Notes: generated by a model from the letters alone, not told the origin. Positions 10,768 to 23,545 are shown, counted from the stretch's first letter. The stretch: DNA of 64,000 nt from Sphagnum compactum (GCA_965153455.1 OZ234498.1:3348001-3412000); one strand, 5' to 3'. Made by a program: numbers and translations.

Positions 10768-12890
10768 TGCATTCACTCCTACTTTGACCTTGTTTCCATC
10801 ATTCCAATCTACAATAGCAACTTGGAAAGGGAAAGTGTTTTTAGTGAAAAAATGTAGAGCAAACATGTGTATCGCAATGTCATTGTGCTCAAATAGTCGA
10901 TGTTGAAAGAAACTTGGACTCCATGAAAGTTGGTGTTGAGAATGTTCTTTCATCTTCTACACCACCAATGACTTGGCCAATGGTCATTTGAACAAGTTTC
11001 ATAAACTCAAAGTGGTGAACAACTAGCAGATTGTTTGTGGCAAGTCGATGCCACAATTTAATGGTAGGATTTTCATGGTCAACTTGAAAAGGGGTGTACG
11101 CAAATCAAAAATATCCCTTGAAAATGGTTCAAGAACCCATGAGCCAAATGTTCCAAGTTTCTTGGGTGTACAATAATGTCTTTTGATCAAGCTCAAATGA
11201 GTCTCAAAAATGAACTCACAATTTGGTTCTAACCAATATTGTGGGGAAATGTCCCCAAGAACATTCATCAATTCATGATTCGAAAACATGTGTTCCAACT
11301 CAATGACCAACAAATCACATGCAACAATGCATTGGGCTTTCATAGATATGATAGCTATTTCATAATCATTGTGAGTACCTAGATAATGGAGACCAATGAG
11401 GGATTAATAGAATGGACCATGTGAAAATGTCTCATAATCTGAAAAGCCAAGTGCTATGTGCCATCATTCATATTAGTAACCCAATCATGTGCAACCTTAC
11501 ATGATGGTGTTTGCAACAACATCAATGAACTTTGGAAAGTTTGCAACTTGGAAGGATGTGTTTGAATCACCATACATCATGTATAGGTTTGATTGGCAAA
11601 TTTTGACAATTGCAATGTAGTTACATACAAATACATCTCTACCTTACACAAACTTCATCAAAGCATTAACGAATTTCAACATGGGCAAAATACACGGCAA
11701 ACCCAAACTATATCAATGTCATACAAATTCAGTAGATTGGCCTTGGTTGTTTTCATTAAGCCATAATCAACTACCATTTTAACAATCAACATCTTATATT
11801 TTTTCCCAACCCACCCCAAAGGTGTCAGCATGCCAATCCACCTCATCTTCACATTCCAAAAAAAATTCAGACCTCTTATTTCCACAATTTTAACAAGTTT
11901 TAATTTGGAATTCAAAATGGTGTTTGGGGGAACTATAAACAATTGAAGGAAATTTTCCAATTTGGAGACCATTGGCATGGAAGATAATTTATATACAACA
12001 TGGTTTATTCTATGTGCCATACCATGGATCCCAATGAGGTAAGGTGTTTGCTCCATCTTCATTAAGGCAATAACTTTAGGTTTAACCCCTTGAAATGTGG
12101 AGGCACCGTTAGCTCCAAAACACACAAGGTGCTTAACAATTTGATTTTGAAACAAACCACCATACGTCATTAGAGTTTTTAAAATGACAACTTTGATGTT
12201 TGTGTGGTAGTTCCACCATCACCCAAGTGCTCAAATGTGAGCAAGATAGGCACACACATAAAGGTTGCCACCACATAATAATGGATGGAAATCCAACTTT
12301 GATTATCAATTGTAATTAGCCCACTAACAAAAATTGAAAAAAAAGGTGAAGACAATATTTCTTCCTTAATAACAATCAACACATGATTACACAAACTTTT
12401 AGCAATTTCCCAACCAGAAGAATCATTCCAATGCTTAGAATGATTGTTAGGAACTTTTAGGAAAGCAAATTGAAATTATGTTTGTTCATATTTTGTTATG
12501 GGCCTACCTTGAGAAAGCAATTGGAAAATAAGTGCAAATTGAACAAGCTTTTTTAAATTTCCACCACAACACTTCGAGCTATATGTTGTACCATAGAATC
12601 CCTACTAATGGATGCATACAAGTGCTCATTGAACACATGTTGGTTCATTTTCAAAAAAAATGTTCCCTTGTTGTGACACTTGTAGTTGAAGCAATTGCCT
12701 TCCTATGATTAGCATGTTTCCACAAGGAATTTAGTTTTGGCACCAAAAGCTTATCATGCCCTTCAATTTTTATTGTAGATTTTGAATTTAACTTGATGCA
12801 CCTTCCCATCAACACCTACCATAGACTTTTCCCAAGACGATTTTGTGGCCCATGTGTTTTGGAAACAAAAGTTCATTTCATATATATTTT
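10768..12890 (-). pseudogene. hAT-type (DUF4371-like) transposase relic
   Basis: Read 5' to 3' on the minus strand, a long decayed transposase runs from about 12,890 down to 10,768. An N-terminal zone has KLLVPKLNSLWKHA-like words (about 12,690-12,760). Next comes FLKVPNN..KHWNDSSGWEIA (about 12,400-12,470). The segment 12,394-12,179 has IKEEILSSPFFSIFVSG and DNQSWISIHYYVVA, and 12,170-11,676 has VCFGANGASTFQG, IGIHGMAHRIN and VKMRWIGMLTPL. The segment 11,343-11,023 has NHELMNVLG, SPQYWLEPNCE and LIKRHYCTPKKLG. The C-terminal hAT dimerisation region (10,957-10,768) has EDERTFSTPTFMESK, IAIHMFALHFFTK and FPFQVAIVDWNDGNK. Motif order matches the plant DUF4371/hAT transposase family as I know it. 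At least five frame changes and several stops break it. The acidic residue expected in the FGADGA motif is Asn here (codon at 12,110-12,108). Terminal inverted repeats and an 8-bp target duplication were not identified. Confidence 0.9.
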
Positions 12891-14849
12891 TTGCTTTTTA
12901 TTACTTTCAAGATTGGCTTCTATTTGGGCTAAATTAAGAACAACACAATTGGCATCAACATACCCCAAGGCCTTGGCTACAATTAGCACCAGTGTAAGAA
13001 ATGTAAGGGGGACATGATAAAAAATAAATTTCTAGAATGAATTTGAAATGTTCGTCAAGAACATCAAATCAAAGACATATTCGTGAAATATTGACTTGCA
13101 AATGACAACCAAGTTTGTGAAATCAATGAAACTGTGAACATTTTGGGAGTGGGTTGGAGAACATGAAGAAGTGTGGCATGTGTTATGGTTAGGCGAACCT
13201 TTCATGGACCAAACCTTAGTAGGGAAATTGTCAAGGAGAATGATGACGATTTGTGACAATTTTGATTTGTAACACATTTTTACAATCTTTTGTAAATTGT
13301 TGATTTTTTTTTCTCACCTATCCATCTCTTCGAAGAAGTTTTCTTGTGTCTTCCAAGGGAAATTGTTTTGTTTCTTTGGTCTCCCTTAGGAAATTGGTTG
13401 TTTTCATGGGGAGATTGGTTGTCTCCCCGAATTCCCTAAGAAGATATTATTAATCCCCTAATCTCCCCAAGGAGATTTTGTTGTCTTTTCGCTTTCACCA
13501 AGGAAATTGTTTTATCTCCTAAAGACAGAAACAATAAGATGTAAATGTGTTCTTAGGGTTCAAATGGTATTTTTCCAGATTTTTCCATCGTCATGTGATG
13601 AATTTACCTATGTACTTGCAATGCGCAAGTCTTAATGCAATTCATGACCTTATTTTGTGGGAGCATATCAATGTTATAATAATTACCATGACACAACATT
13701 TGCATAGTCATTTAAAGATGGACTTATTTACCCTACATTTAGTCCCACCATCAATTTGTCCACAATTATCCCTTGTGTTTAAATCGATCATACTTCAATG
13801 CCCAACAAACTTGTTTTCACATAGTGCCAAAAGCCTCAATGGATATAATATCTTAAAGCAAAACTAAATGTTGACCTATCATATTGGGGAACAACCCAAC
13901 ATTAAGAATCATTCACAACAAGGATGTCATTACGGGTCAACATCACCGAAAAAGGATGCAAATTGATAATCCAAACATGGTACTTGAAGGTAGTGGATTT
14001 TGTTTATTGACATTGCCTTCTGGGGACGGCCAACAAGACAATGTGGAAATGCATGTACATCTTTTGGAGGAGCAAGTGGCAATGGAGGAGGCCAAAAAGG
14101 AGGCTGGGGAAAACTCGGACATTAAAATGAAACTTCTTAAAAGTTTTGATAAGGAGAAGGGTCATATGGAACATTGGGTTGCATGCATTCACCATCCAAA
14201 AAATCAAGTTATTTAAACTTTTAAATGATTGTGTATACACAAAACCTGTGAATCCATGATTGCTTGTTTTTTTATTGATCCATCAAAATTCAATGCAACT
14301 AAAACTACCCTTTGGAGGTTGTTGCAATTCATAGTACAAACATGCATAGTTAACTTTTGGCACATTAGTTGCATTAGTGAACTTCAAACATGTGGGGTCA
14401 AATTTGCATTTGATCATGATTGCCATTGTAAAGAACATAAATAGTGCAAGATTATTTGGAATAGTGCAAGCTACAAATGCAAGATAGAAAGAATGTAAGT
14501 TCGGAATGTAAACAAAGTTCAATGTGCAAACAAAAAAAAGTGGGATTGCATTCAAATTGATTGAAAGTTCCTACTAAGGTGAAAATTCCCTCCATCAACA
14601 AAGAGAAAACAATTTGATTTGTCAAAAGATGGAACCCTCATAATGATAATATTGCATTGTCAAAACGGTTGCAATTCTTCTTAAATTGATGGATGGACTT
14701 GTCAATTAGGGGAAACATTTGATCCATGGGAAGGCAAGATTTGGGATGAAAACCCTCTCGAAGGATCTTGGATGAAAATTTTATTTTCAAACCTAATGCC
14801 AATTGAAATAACTTGTGTCAAAATACATGTACACATGTAGTGGTGTCTC
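12891..14849. other. Intergenic, with a degenerate CTCCCCAAGGARATTGTT repeat
   Basis: 13,320-13,520 contains about five diverged units of CTYCCYWAGGAAATTGKTT spaced roughly 40 bases apart. A 110-codon frame at 13,884-14,216 (Glu/Lys-rich C-terminal half) has no recognisable motif and no splice context. I leave it unannotated. Confidence 0.45.
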
Positions 14850-15045
14850 CATGGTGGGGAAAGGGAAAGTGGATGCTCCTCAAGGGATGGAGGGAAGACT
14901 TGGGGAACAACAATGTCTCATTGGTAGGGAAATAGATGCTCCCTAGGGAATGGAGGGAAGTTTCAAAGATCAATGGTTTTTCCCTATGAGGAGAGTGGGC
15001 ATTTCCCAAGCAGTGGAGGGAAGTTTTCAGGGAGTGGAGTTTGAA
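14850..15045. repeat. G-rich minisatellite, about 3 units of 60-70 bp
   Basis: Units carry GTGGATGCTCCTCAAGGGATGG, then ATAGATGCTCCCTAGGGAATGG, then GTGGGCATTTCCCAAGCAGTGG. Each unit ends in AGGGAAG and a less conserved tail. The minus-strand open frame over it is a translation of the repeat. Confidence 0.65.
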
Positions 15046-16701
15046 GACATGTCTTGGGGGATTCAAAGGTCCCTTGGGGGAGTTTGAAAGTTCCTTGAGG
15101 CAACATTTTTTACAATGGGGAAGATTCAAGTAGACCAAGTTTGGATGCTTCCTTGGCAGGGAAGTGAAAATTGTCAAGGTTGGGCCTTCCCTTGAAGTAG
15201 GGTTTCCTAGGGAAGGTTTGGGTGACACAAAGTGAGGTGGGGGGAGGGGGGGGGGTTTGTATGGGCTGAGCTTAGGGAAATAACGGTTTGGTTAATTAAA
15301 GGGGGTTGTTAACCAACGATGGGGCATTGTAGGTCAGCACATTGAAATTTGGAAATCTAACTGTTAGAACACATCCTAGTGAAACCAAAAAGAAAAGGAT
15401 ACACAAACCATCTCTTGATTACAAATCCTTACTCTGGTTACAATGTCTGCAATTCATCTCCTGCCAATTAAGTAGTGTCACAACACCTTGGTGTTGCAGT
15501 CCTACAGTACGTGATTCTCCATACCATGACAAATTTCAGACTATACACACATATTAGCCTCTCCTAAATTGCTACAATAGTAGTCTTCAATTGTTGCTAG
15601 GAACAAATTCTCATATTGTGAGTGCATGAGTTAATAGGGTTTAGCTTGAGGTCAGCACTCTCAATGTTCAGTTAGTCTGTTATGAGCTACTAATCCATCC
15701 CCCTACCACATGAGATAATGCAGAGAAATGTTTGGTCTAGCCTTTAGATTTAAATCGACTTCTGGGTCTGAACAAGGTATGCCAAGTTGGCTTGCAACTA
15801 CTCAAGAAAACAAAATTTTGTGCGGAATATGGATCTATGGATACTTATTACAATCTGTCCCATCATGTTCCTTTTTCACCGACATTCTGTCCAACCCAAG
15901 GATACCCATTAAGGTTTCTGGCTCCCACTCAAGTGTATGTACTACCCACTGGATTTCAAGAAAGGTTCCACCAAAGTCCCCTGCAGATGCATTTCTCTAC
16001 ATGCTCATAGTGCTATAGCTCAAACCTCTTTTAGGTGTCATCAGCCCTCAACATCAACCCCTTATAAGTCCTAACTCTAGCAAGAACATAGAGCCTGCCA
16101 TGATATAATCATTGGCGCAACGGAAATCAAAACAACAACTACAGATTTTTGCAAGCTCTTACTTCCACTCAAATTGTAACAGTCTCAACAAAAACAAACA
16201 TGTCCTTCTTTGCCCTTACACTCCTCTTTTTATATTCGTCCAACCGCATCCTACCTCCCGTCTCCCTTGCATGCTTGCAACGCCCTTGGCCACCCATCGT
16301 CTGCTGCAAACTTGTTTCACATAACACACACAAACAACAAAGTTTCCTACTCACAACCACTAACAAATAGTGATGATATAAACTCCGCCACCTGCACGAA
16401 GAAAGTTGACGATCACACAAGACAAAACCTGAACCCTAAAACGAAGTAGTGTTCACATTAAAAAGATTCCAATTGACTTCATGTCCGGTCACACTAGAAC
16501 ATGTTGCATTTAACTTGTTATGTCTAATTAGTGCTTGTTGCACTACCAAGGGTCTTGGTGTCTTGGTGTACAAAAATTTGCCAAAACCAACATCTGCGAT
16601 TGGCTTTTAAGATGGTTGGGGCCGTGGGGCATGTTCATGTTTTGAGGAGATCAAACAAAACATTCCATATTTTACCCTAAAATATGTACTTATGACTGAT
16701 G
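15046..16701. other. Intergenic, no gene recognised
   Basis: Overlapping frames at 15,728-16,018 and 16,112-16,449 are open but resemble nothing known, and no splice-linked neighbours are visible. 16,090-16,450 is relatively GC-rich and could be an old LTR or leader. No LTR pair or primer-binding site was found. Confidence 0.4.
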
Positions 16702-16999
16702 TTCAATAATTTCAACAAATATCAATAAATTTTCTCTTTCTTTCAGCAAGACCTTTTGCGAATTATTTTGTGTCAAACATGTCCATCGTAGGTACTAACA
16801 TGAAAAGTTGTTGTATGGTGTCTGCTATTTGGCAATGGTTAGCTAGCACAATAGATAAGCCAAGGAAAAATTAAAAACTAGAGCACATAAGATTTGAATA
16901 CTATACCTACCACTGATGTTTGGCACAAAGTAAATTGCAAAAGGTCTAGTTGAACAAAAAAGAATTTTTTTTATTGATATTTGTTGAAATTGTTGAAAA
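16702..16999. mobile_element. Inverted-repeat (MITE-like) element
   Basis: The left arm 16,702-16,795 (TTCAATAATTTCAACAAATA...AGACCTTTTGC...GTAGGTA) is roughly the reverse complement of the right arm 16,904-16,999, with a 108-base spacer. A third, single-arm copy lies at 23,440-23,545 (ATATCAATAAATGTTTTCCC...TAGACCTTTCGCAAATTATTTT). A repeated arm plus a palindromic arrangement suggests a non-autonomous DNA element or two insertions of one element in opposite orientation. Target duplications were not resolved. Confidence 0.65.
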
Positions 17000-18049
17000 T
17001 CAAACCCCCCAACTTGTGAGAAATTTTTTATTGTCCCAACCACTGGATTATTATTAAAAATACACATCAAAAGGTGTACTTTGCATAATCGTTCCTCATA
17101 TGTTGAAAATTTCAAAATAAATAAAATTTGAAATTGCCTAACCTCATTTTCTTAGACAAATCAATATTCAATAAAGAAGTGCTGAACATTAGTCATACGT
17201 AGGGTACGATTGGGTTTCATTGCCCACATGGAAAAACAAAATGGTCTTGCTAGTCTATATGAAGATCCAAATTAGTCAAGAACCTAAACACTCAAATGGG
17301 AGCTTGATGATAGAAGTATGCAGTTGAAGCCTCCTACTGTTTCTATATTTGTGTTAATGTTTGATCAGAAAGTGAACCAGGGGATTTTATTTTGGCCAAT
17401 TTTGTGAGGTGTGTGGATTGGCAATCATTCACAAGAGGAATGAGCCAAATTTGGCTACAGATAACCTATTTAAATATGGCAACTTCAGAATTTTTTATCA
17501 TCGAAATGTGGCAATATTTTGGCCTTTTTTGTCGCAAAAATATCCTTTGTACCCTTCTCACTGGAATTGTTTTTTTTTTTTTTTTTGTTGCCGTGGTGCA
17601 AAATTTCACCCCAAAAAAAAAGCACTGATTGACATTATTTGTATACATTGCACTTTCAAATGTCATGAAATACATACTTCTCCACAAGTTGCTGGGTTTA
17701 TAGCAATGTTGGCCGGGTATTTGACTTTTTTGAATTTTTTGAAAATTTGAAACCCATGGTTAATAATCATATATCAAAACCGGGTATTTGAATTTATTGA
17801 GAACCATAGTTTATGAAGCTTAGGACCTGCCCCATGAGTATGATTTCCATTAACTAGTTGTATTTAGCAAGGGACCTTATTGATTCACCAAGTAAGTTCA
17901 AAAGCAATTTTTTCCAAGCATTTGATGCTAATCGGCCAGGTTTCTATGTCACCAAGTAGGACTTTGGGCAAAGAATATGGGATATAAAATTGGTATTGGG
18001 GACAAGGTAAGGAACCCATGAGAATTGATAACCGTGAGAAGAACACACG
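17000..18049. other. Intergenic, with AACCATGG/GGGTATTTG repeat copy 3
   Basis: 17,690-17,815 carries GGGTATTTGACTTTTTTGAA, ACCCATGGTTAATAATCATA and GGGTATTTGAATTTATTGAGAACCATAG, a diverged copy of the 5.9/9.3 kb repeat. The T-run at 17,570-17,586 and the flanking open frames are not coding in appearance. Confidence 0.45.
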
Positions 18050-18250
18050 GAATGTGTGGAAAAACATATGCCATGAAACAAGGGAACATTGGAGGACACA
18101 TAGGGAACAACATGAGGGAATTATATTAAGAACCTCATTGAACACCTTGGGGGACAAAGTTCCCCACCTCATAAACTCTTCAAGCACCTTGCCCCAAAAG
18201 GGAAGGGGGAAAAAAAAAGGGGGCTTGTTCAATTCATACAAGCTCACCTA
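18050..18250 (-). repeat. Dispersed repeat R1, reverse partial copy
   Basis: GGGAACATTGGAGGACACATAGGGAACAACATGAGGG words are followed by CCCCAAAAGGGAAGGGGG. In reverse complement this is the order seen in the R1 copies at 50.6 and 59.2 kb. Confidence 0.45.
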
Positions 18251-21200
18251 GAAATTATTTTTTCTTACCTTAGTCCACAACCGTGTTGCCTAGGGTCATT
18301 AGCATGGGGCAAATAGTTTGCACCTTGGACTCAAGAGCCATTTTAAATGAATGAAGATGTCACTATTCAAACAAGTTGACACTACAATTGCAAAATGTCC
18401 AACGCCGGAACATAATCTTATTCAATGCTTTGATATTGTAGGTCTACCTTAGTGTTTTTGCGGGTATGTCAATGGGGTATGTCAATGGAACCTTGGTATA
18501 TATATTGGTGATGGGCTTGGTATAAGAAAAAGAACAAATTGGTAATAACCTTGTTGTAATCTTCTTATGATACATTTTCTTATGTCATAGAGTGATCCAA
18601 TGATATCCTGTTGATACCCAACATGTTTGGTATATAACTTTTGAATATACAGGTTGAGTCCAATATTATTATCCTTTCTCATCAAAGGTTGTTACACAAT
18701 ATCAATAGAGAACTTTGGGTTTACTCGTTAATTGATATATGATCAAAACGATCTCAATCCAACAAATGGACTAGCCCTCACAACTAAATGTTCCTAAAAG
18801 TCATGCACAACATTGGAAGTTTGAAATTTCAACTCGATGAAGTTGTAGAGGATTTCAAGCTGAATGTTTTGGTAATAGATTTGAATGAGAAATGAAATAT
18901 TATGACTAAATTGAAAGCTTAAACTTTTTAATTTCATGCAGTCCTCAAAATTTCAAGGTTTTTTTTTTTCTGAGGCTTCAGCTAAGATGTTATGCTCCAT
19001 TTATCAAAAAAAAAATTGGTGGTGGATGGATAGAAGGCATGCATATGAGACATGCGAGAAAAAAATTGTCCCAAAACAAAAAGTTGAAATCAATGAGTAA
19101 TGAATGGTGAAAGTTAACCATCCAAGAAAAGTTTTTAAAAAACACATTGATTTTCAAACATCTTTTTAAGGGCAAATGAAAATCTTGAACATTTTGGGAC
19201 TATATAAGAATGACACTCCATCATATGATTTAACTCTTAATTTCCAAATGTTGCAAAACATTGGGCAACAAATTTCTCAATGACTTTCACATTAGTGTTG
19301 CATAAAGTTGCCCAAAGCTCCTATCATAATGAGTAGTTCACAAAAATTCTCATATAAGGTAATCGAAAACCCAAAAAAAAGAAAAAGAAAAAAAAAGAAC
19401 TCTCATTAGAAGGACATCCGCTACTCAATAGCATGAAAACTACCACCCATGTGATTTGTGTTAGATTCTAAAACCAATGCTTGTAGCTACAAGTACGAGA
19501 GGCGACGGGTGTTAAAAACTAGCATTTCATATTTCTTCATGATTTCTAGCTATTGAATGTGTTGGTAGAGTGGGAGCCATATGAAGTTGTTTTTCATTAC
19601 CATAGTAACTGAAAGGCTTGTTGGAGTATGGAAGTTGTTTGTGAAGCCTCAATAACGAATTGTGCTAAGGAAGACAGTATGAAATCAAGATTGAAACTCA
19701 AACAAGCTCATTGTTTTTTCTTGATTTCTATGCATGTTTCTTCTTCCTCTCAAAACTACTGAAAAATGTTTAAATGCTATATGCCATTTCACAAAGGCTA
19801 AATCGTCATCATGAAAATATATATCAGACCAGTACTGGGTGATATCAAACTTCAAAAATCACACAACTATCGATCTTAGCAAGTGCTAAACCGATAGTTT
19901 CAAGATAATTTCACCAGCTTGTTATGTGATCTGAAACTTTCTCAACCTACCAAGACTCAACTGGTAGGAGATGATCCTTAAGGTTTCAGACATCTATGTA
20001 TATCTCTAGACCATTAGGGCCACCAAAATGTGATCAAGCTCCTCCGAGATCAAGTCCTCTTGATCAAGTCTTGGACCAAACCAAAGTTTCATTGTACTGT
20101 GTACGGGGAATGCTGTATATCCAGTGTGTAGTAGTAGCACATGGCATTTGGTGGAGATTGTCTGCAAATTGCCCATTTCCTGAAAGATCATGAACTGCAG
20201 ACCAGTACATAAAGCTTCTCAGGTCACAGATGAGATCTGCAAAGCTAGTTTTAAAACATCCTGCATAGCATGTATAATCCAAAGGGAAAGCACTATCTGC
20301 TCTCTCCCCTTACAATTGAAAGGACATATAAACCAGTTACAGAACTAGCTATGTTTGCTCACATTTTGGGTTCTTGAAAACTGAATCAAACTTGCAGTTT
20401 AGAAAGGAGTTGTGCCAAAAACTTAATTATATTATCACTTGATTGGGTTTCCATGATTGGGTCCAATAACTCAATCAATTATCTCATCTTGAGGCAGGCC
20501 TTTTGCTTTGAGAAGGTGGGGTTTTTCTTTTTGGTTTCGGGTTTTTTTTTGTTTTGGCAAGCATCACATATTAGGTAATTAAAGTAAAACCCTAAACCCT
20601 ACTTTTGTAAAATTGAGAAGGCACAAATCTAACATGAATCAAGTGCTCACTAACATGTCATTGAATGTGTTTAAATCACAAAAGTTAATAAAATGGGGAC
20701 TACTTACTCTAATAACAACATCACTTCCACAATAATTTTTTTAAAAGCAAGTTAATGTGATTTGAGAATACTTCCTTGTGTTGTAAATATAGTAATACTT
20801 AATTTAAAGGATCTACTTCATGTGGTCGCAATGTAACTCAAATGGGTCACCCATCCTAGTAAATTTTTCAACCCAAGATATATAATTTTTAAGGCCACTT
20901 TTCAAAATTTACCAGAGCACCCCAAATCAATTGCAAAGCTGAATGGTTCATTTACATTAATACCAATCCAAAAAGTTTATCACATCTGAATTTGGCTATA
21001 ACCAATTTGGCCATATATGCCCCACCTTGCAATATCTAAGGAAGGGCTTTAAATCATATACTTGCTTGCATTTTTGTCCAAGTTCTTTTTCATAAAGATC
21101 TTTGTGTCACATTTGTAGGATTAGCCAAAAAGGCATTGAATTACATCATGTCTTTAAAGTTCTACCCTCTTGTTTTCTCCTCGTGACTTTAATGTGTCAT

Positions 21201-21784
21201 GTGTGGATCCATGTCTACAATGCGCATACATACATACATACATAGTGAAAGGGAAAGAGATCAATTAATATGCAGTTAAAAGATTGTAGTTTGTATATCT
21301 TCAACTTAGTTCACAAGTTCATCATTCAACTTCATGACACAATTATGTAATGAATATACATAATAAATTCATAGGTTGAAATTGATGTAGGTAGATGAAG
21401 ATCAAAGTAAGCACAACAAAGGCTTATTAAAAAACCCTTTGTTATGTTCTCAACCTCCCCAAAATTCATTAGGCAAAAAACCAACAAAAATGACATGAAT
21501 AGGTAGTGAATAATGGCAAAAAAGTGACATCAATATAAGTGAATCATGGCAAGCGACATTATTATAATAATAATTCACTCATATTCTAATTCTTTTGTCA
21601 TCATTGTGTGTTTTGAACTACTATTTTACTTCACTGAAATTTTTCATTAAACCATGCCAAATTAGGAACAAGAATACCGAGAAAATCCCCGCAAATTAGT
21701 GGATGTGCAAGAAAGAAACCATACAATAGTGATGGCAAATAGGCTATGTTTTCCAATAAAGTTATCTGTAAATGAAGGCCAAAG
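18251..21784. other. Intergenic, no gene recognised
   Basis: AT-rich. 19,790-20,290 is somewhat richer in GC, with short frames on both strands, but has no protein motif. A short CCCTAAACCCTA telomere-like word lies at about 20,590-20,602. The (CATA)n microsatellite at 21,225-21,244 is listed separately. Confidence 0.5.
21225..21244. repeat. (CATA)n microsatellite
   Basis: Five CATA units in tandem. Confidence 0.9.
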
Positions 21785-21829
21785 AAAAACCCTAAACCCT
21801 AAACTCATAGTTTAGGGTTTAGGGTTTTT
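21785..21829. repeat. Perfect telomere-repeat palindrome (21-bp arms, 3-base loop)
   Basis: The left arm 21,785-21,805 consists of AAAAA, then CCCTAAA twice, then CT. The right arm 21,809-21,829 is its exact reverse complement with TTTAGGG units. The loop is CAT (21,806-21,808). The orientation, C-strand repeats leading into G-strand repeats, is the reverse of a head-to-head telomere fusion. Confidence 0.97.
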
Positions 21830-22919
21830 TTGGGACCTTAAGTTGAGATTTTTGGACTTGAAAATACAATGCCTAGTGTGAACCATGGGTAAAACCCCAA
21901 ATTTCATCTTAATTGCTTCTAAATATTGTACATATATGGTCCCATGCTTAGAGTGTCCCATTCCTACTGAATATTTAGGGCTTGCATGGATGAGTATTTC
22001 TCACATCCATTATTTACTTATTTACATAATCTCAAGCCTCACTCATAAACTTCAAAGTGAGACTTTGAAAAGGGGTGGGGAGATAGATGATTATCATACT
22101 CCCCGAATGGATTCGACATTAATTAAATTATTTTCAAATTTTTCGAATTAACAAAAAATAATAATTACCTAAAATGCCAAAAAAATCAATGTAATTAAAC
22201 TACGTCGTAATTAGATCCAAAAATCTCGTGCCAAAGCTTAAAATTCTAAGCATATTAATTATTTGGTATACACTACACACTTGCCAAATCTATTCGAGGA
22301 TTACAATAATAGCAACGCAAGTGAACCAATTCGATAATTTGACCAAAATCAATAGCAATGAGAGATTGTGCCATGGGAGAACCGATTGAACAATTCTAAC
22401 CAATTTTTCATGTTTTATAGGTTGGGATGGGAAAATAATTAACACTCTATGTGAGATACCGTAAACACATATAAAGGCCTAAATAAAGGGTGTGGGTGGA
22501 GGGAGATGCTTAGTATTAAGCTGATAATGTATTTGTCACCTTCACTTCATCCTCAATTATGTTCCTAATTAAGTTTTTTTTAATGGTGTTCTCCATCCAT
22601 GTGTTCCCTAATTTTTATATCATATTCTTTGTCAAATGTTGTTCCTTATGTTGTTCCCATAATTCCCATGTGTGTCCCCTACCTTGCTCATAGTAGCACA
22701 TATTTTATCCTATTTTTTTCTTGCTCAAAGTTTTACATTTCTAGATTATTTAGGTTTTAGGGTGACAGTTCAATAACATTAATTTCAGAAAATTTGAAAT
22801 TATCATTAAAATTGTTTTTTTGAAGAAATATTTTCTTATGAAAGAAAATAAAGTAATTTTGATGAAATATTTGAGAACATATCATTTGTTGAAATGGAAT
22901 CCTCAAAATTAATTAATTA
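21830..22919. other. Intergenic, AT-rich, no gene recognised
   Basis: Short frames only. 22,590-22,690 has several GTTCCC/GTTCCT words reminiscent of repeat R1, but without its other blocks. Confidence 0.45.
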
Positions 22920-23120
22920 ATCAATAGACCTTTTGGTTAGACCTAAATGGTTCTCTGGACTCTGGAGATGATATTGTTGTACTTTATTTACTCTTGTTAT
23001 GCCCTTTGTAATTGGGTACTTGAGAAGGGAACTTTCCAGAATAATTTTGGGTTTATCCACAAAGTCACCCTGTCTTTGGGCCCTAATTTGACCCCCTAAT
23101 CCCTGTTTCATCTGCAGTTT
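22920..23120 (-). repeat. Copy of the GCAGAT..GGGTGACTTTRTGGATAA repeat block
   Basis: Reverse complement of 23,050-23,117 reads GCAGATGAAACAGGGATTAGGGGG..., then CAGGGTGACTTTGTGGATAA. It matches GCAGATACCACCAAAAGAGGG...GGGTGACTTTATGGATAA at 59,164-59,220, which begins the R1 copy there. The minus-strand open frame here is part of the repeat. Confidence 0.5.
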
Positions 23121-23439
23121 GAATGTACCCATAAAGTGAGAGAAGGTAGAAATAAGTTTTCTGAAAGGGGTTTAAGTAGTCAATGTGCACTAAAAAGCAA
23201 AATCCAAAACTGGGGGTGATACTCCCCCCTGAGGGTCAATTTAGGTCAGAAATGAATTTGGTCCCCTGTTTTCCTCCTGTCTACTGTTTTCATCCCGACT
23301 TAGCATTTCGTCTCTAGTTTCCATAAAACTGGGGTCCAGTAGCCCCCAGTTTGGGTTTACTTTGCAAATGAATCTCTCTCTCTCTCAGTAATTTCAAAAC
23401 TCTGGGTTAACTTGACGCCAATTTCCAATGGAAGTTCAA

Positions 23440-23545
23440 TACTCAACAATTATGGCAAATATCAATAAATGTTTTCCCTTTTTTTTCGGCTAGACCTTTC
23501 GCAAATTATTTTTTGTGTCAAAACATCATGCATAGGTAAGGTATA
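23440..23545 (+). repeat. Third copy of the 16.7-kb inverted-repeat arm
   Basis: Shares AATATCAATAAAT, a T-rich segment, TAGACCTTTCGCAAATTATTTT, TGTGTCAAAACAT and ATAGGTA with 16,710-16,795. Confidence 0.6.

Noticed and set aside
13884-14216. 110-codon frame with a Glu/Lys-rich end
   Set aside because: No family motif, no splice context and no composition shift from the flanks.
15728-16018. Overlapping 96- and 72-codon frames
   Set aside because: Neither frame carries a recognisable motif and there are no supporting exons.
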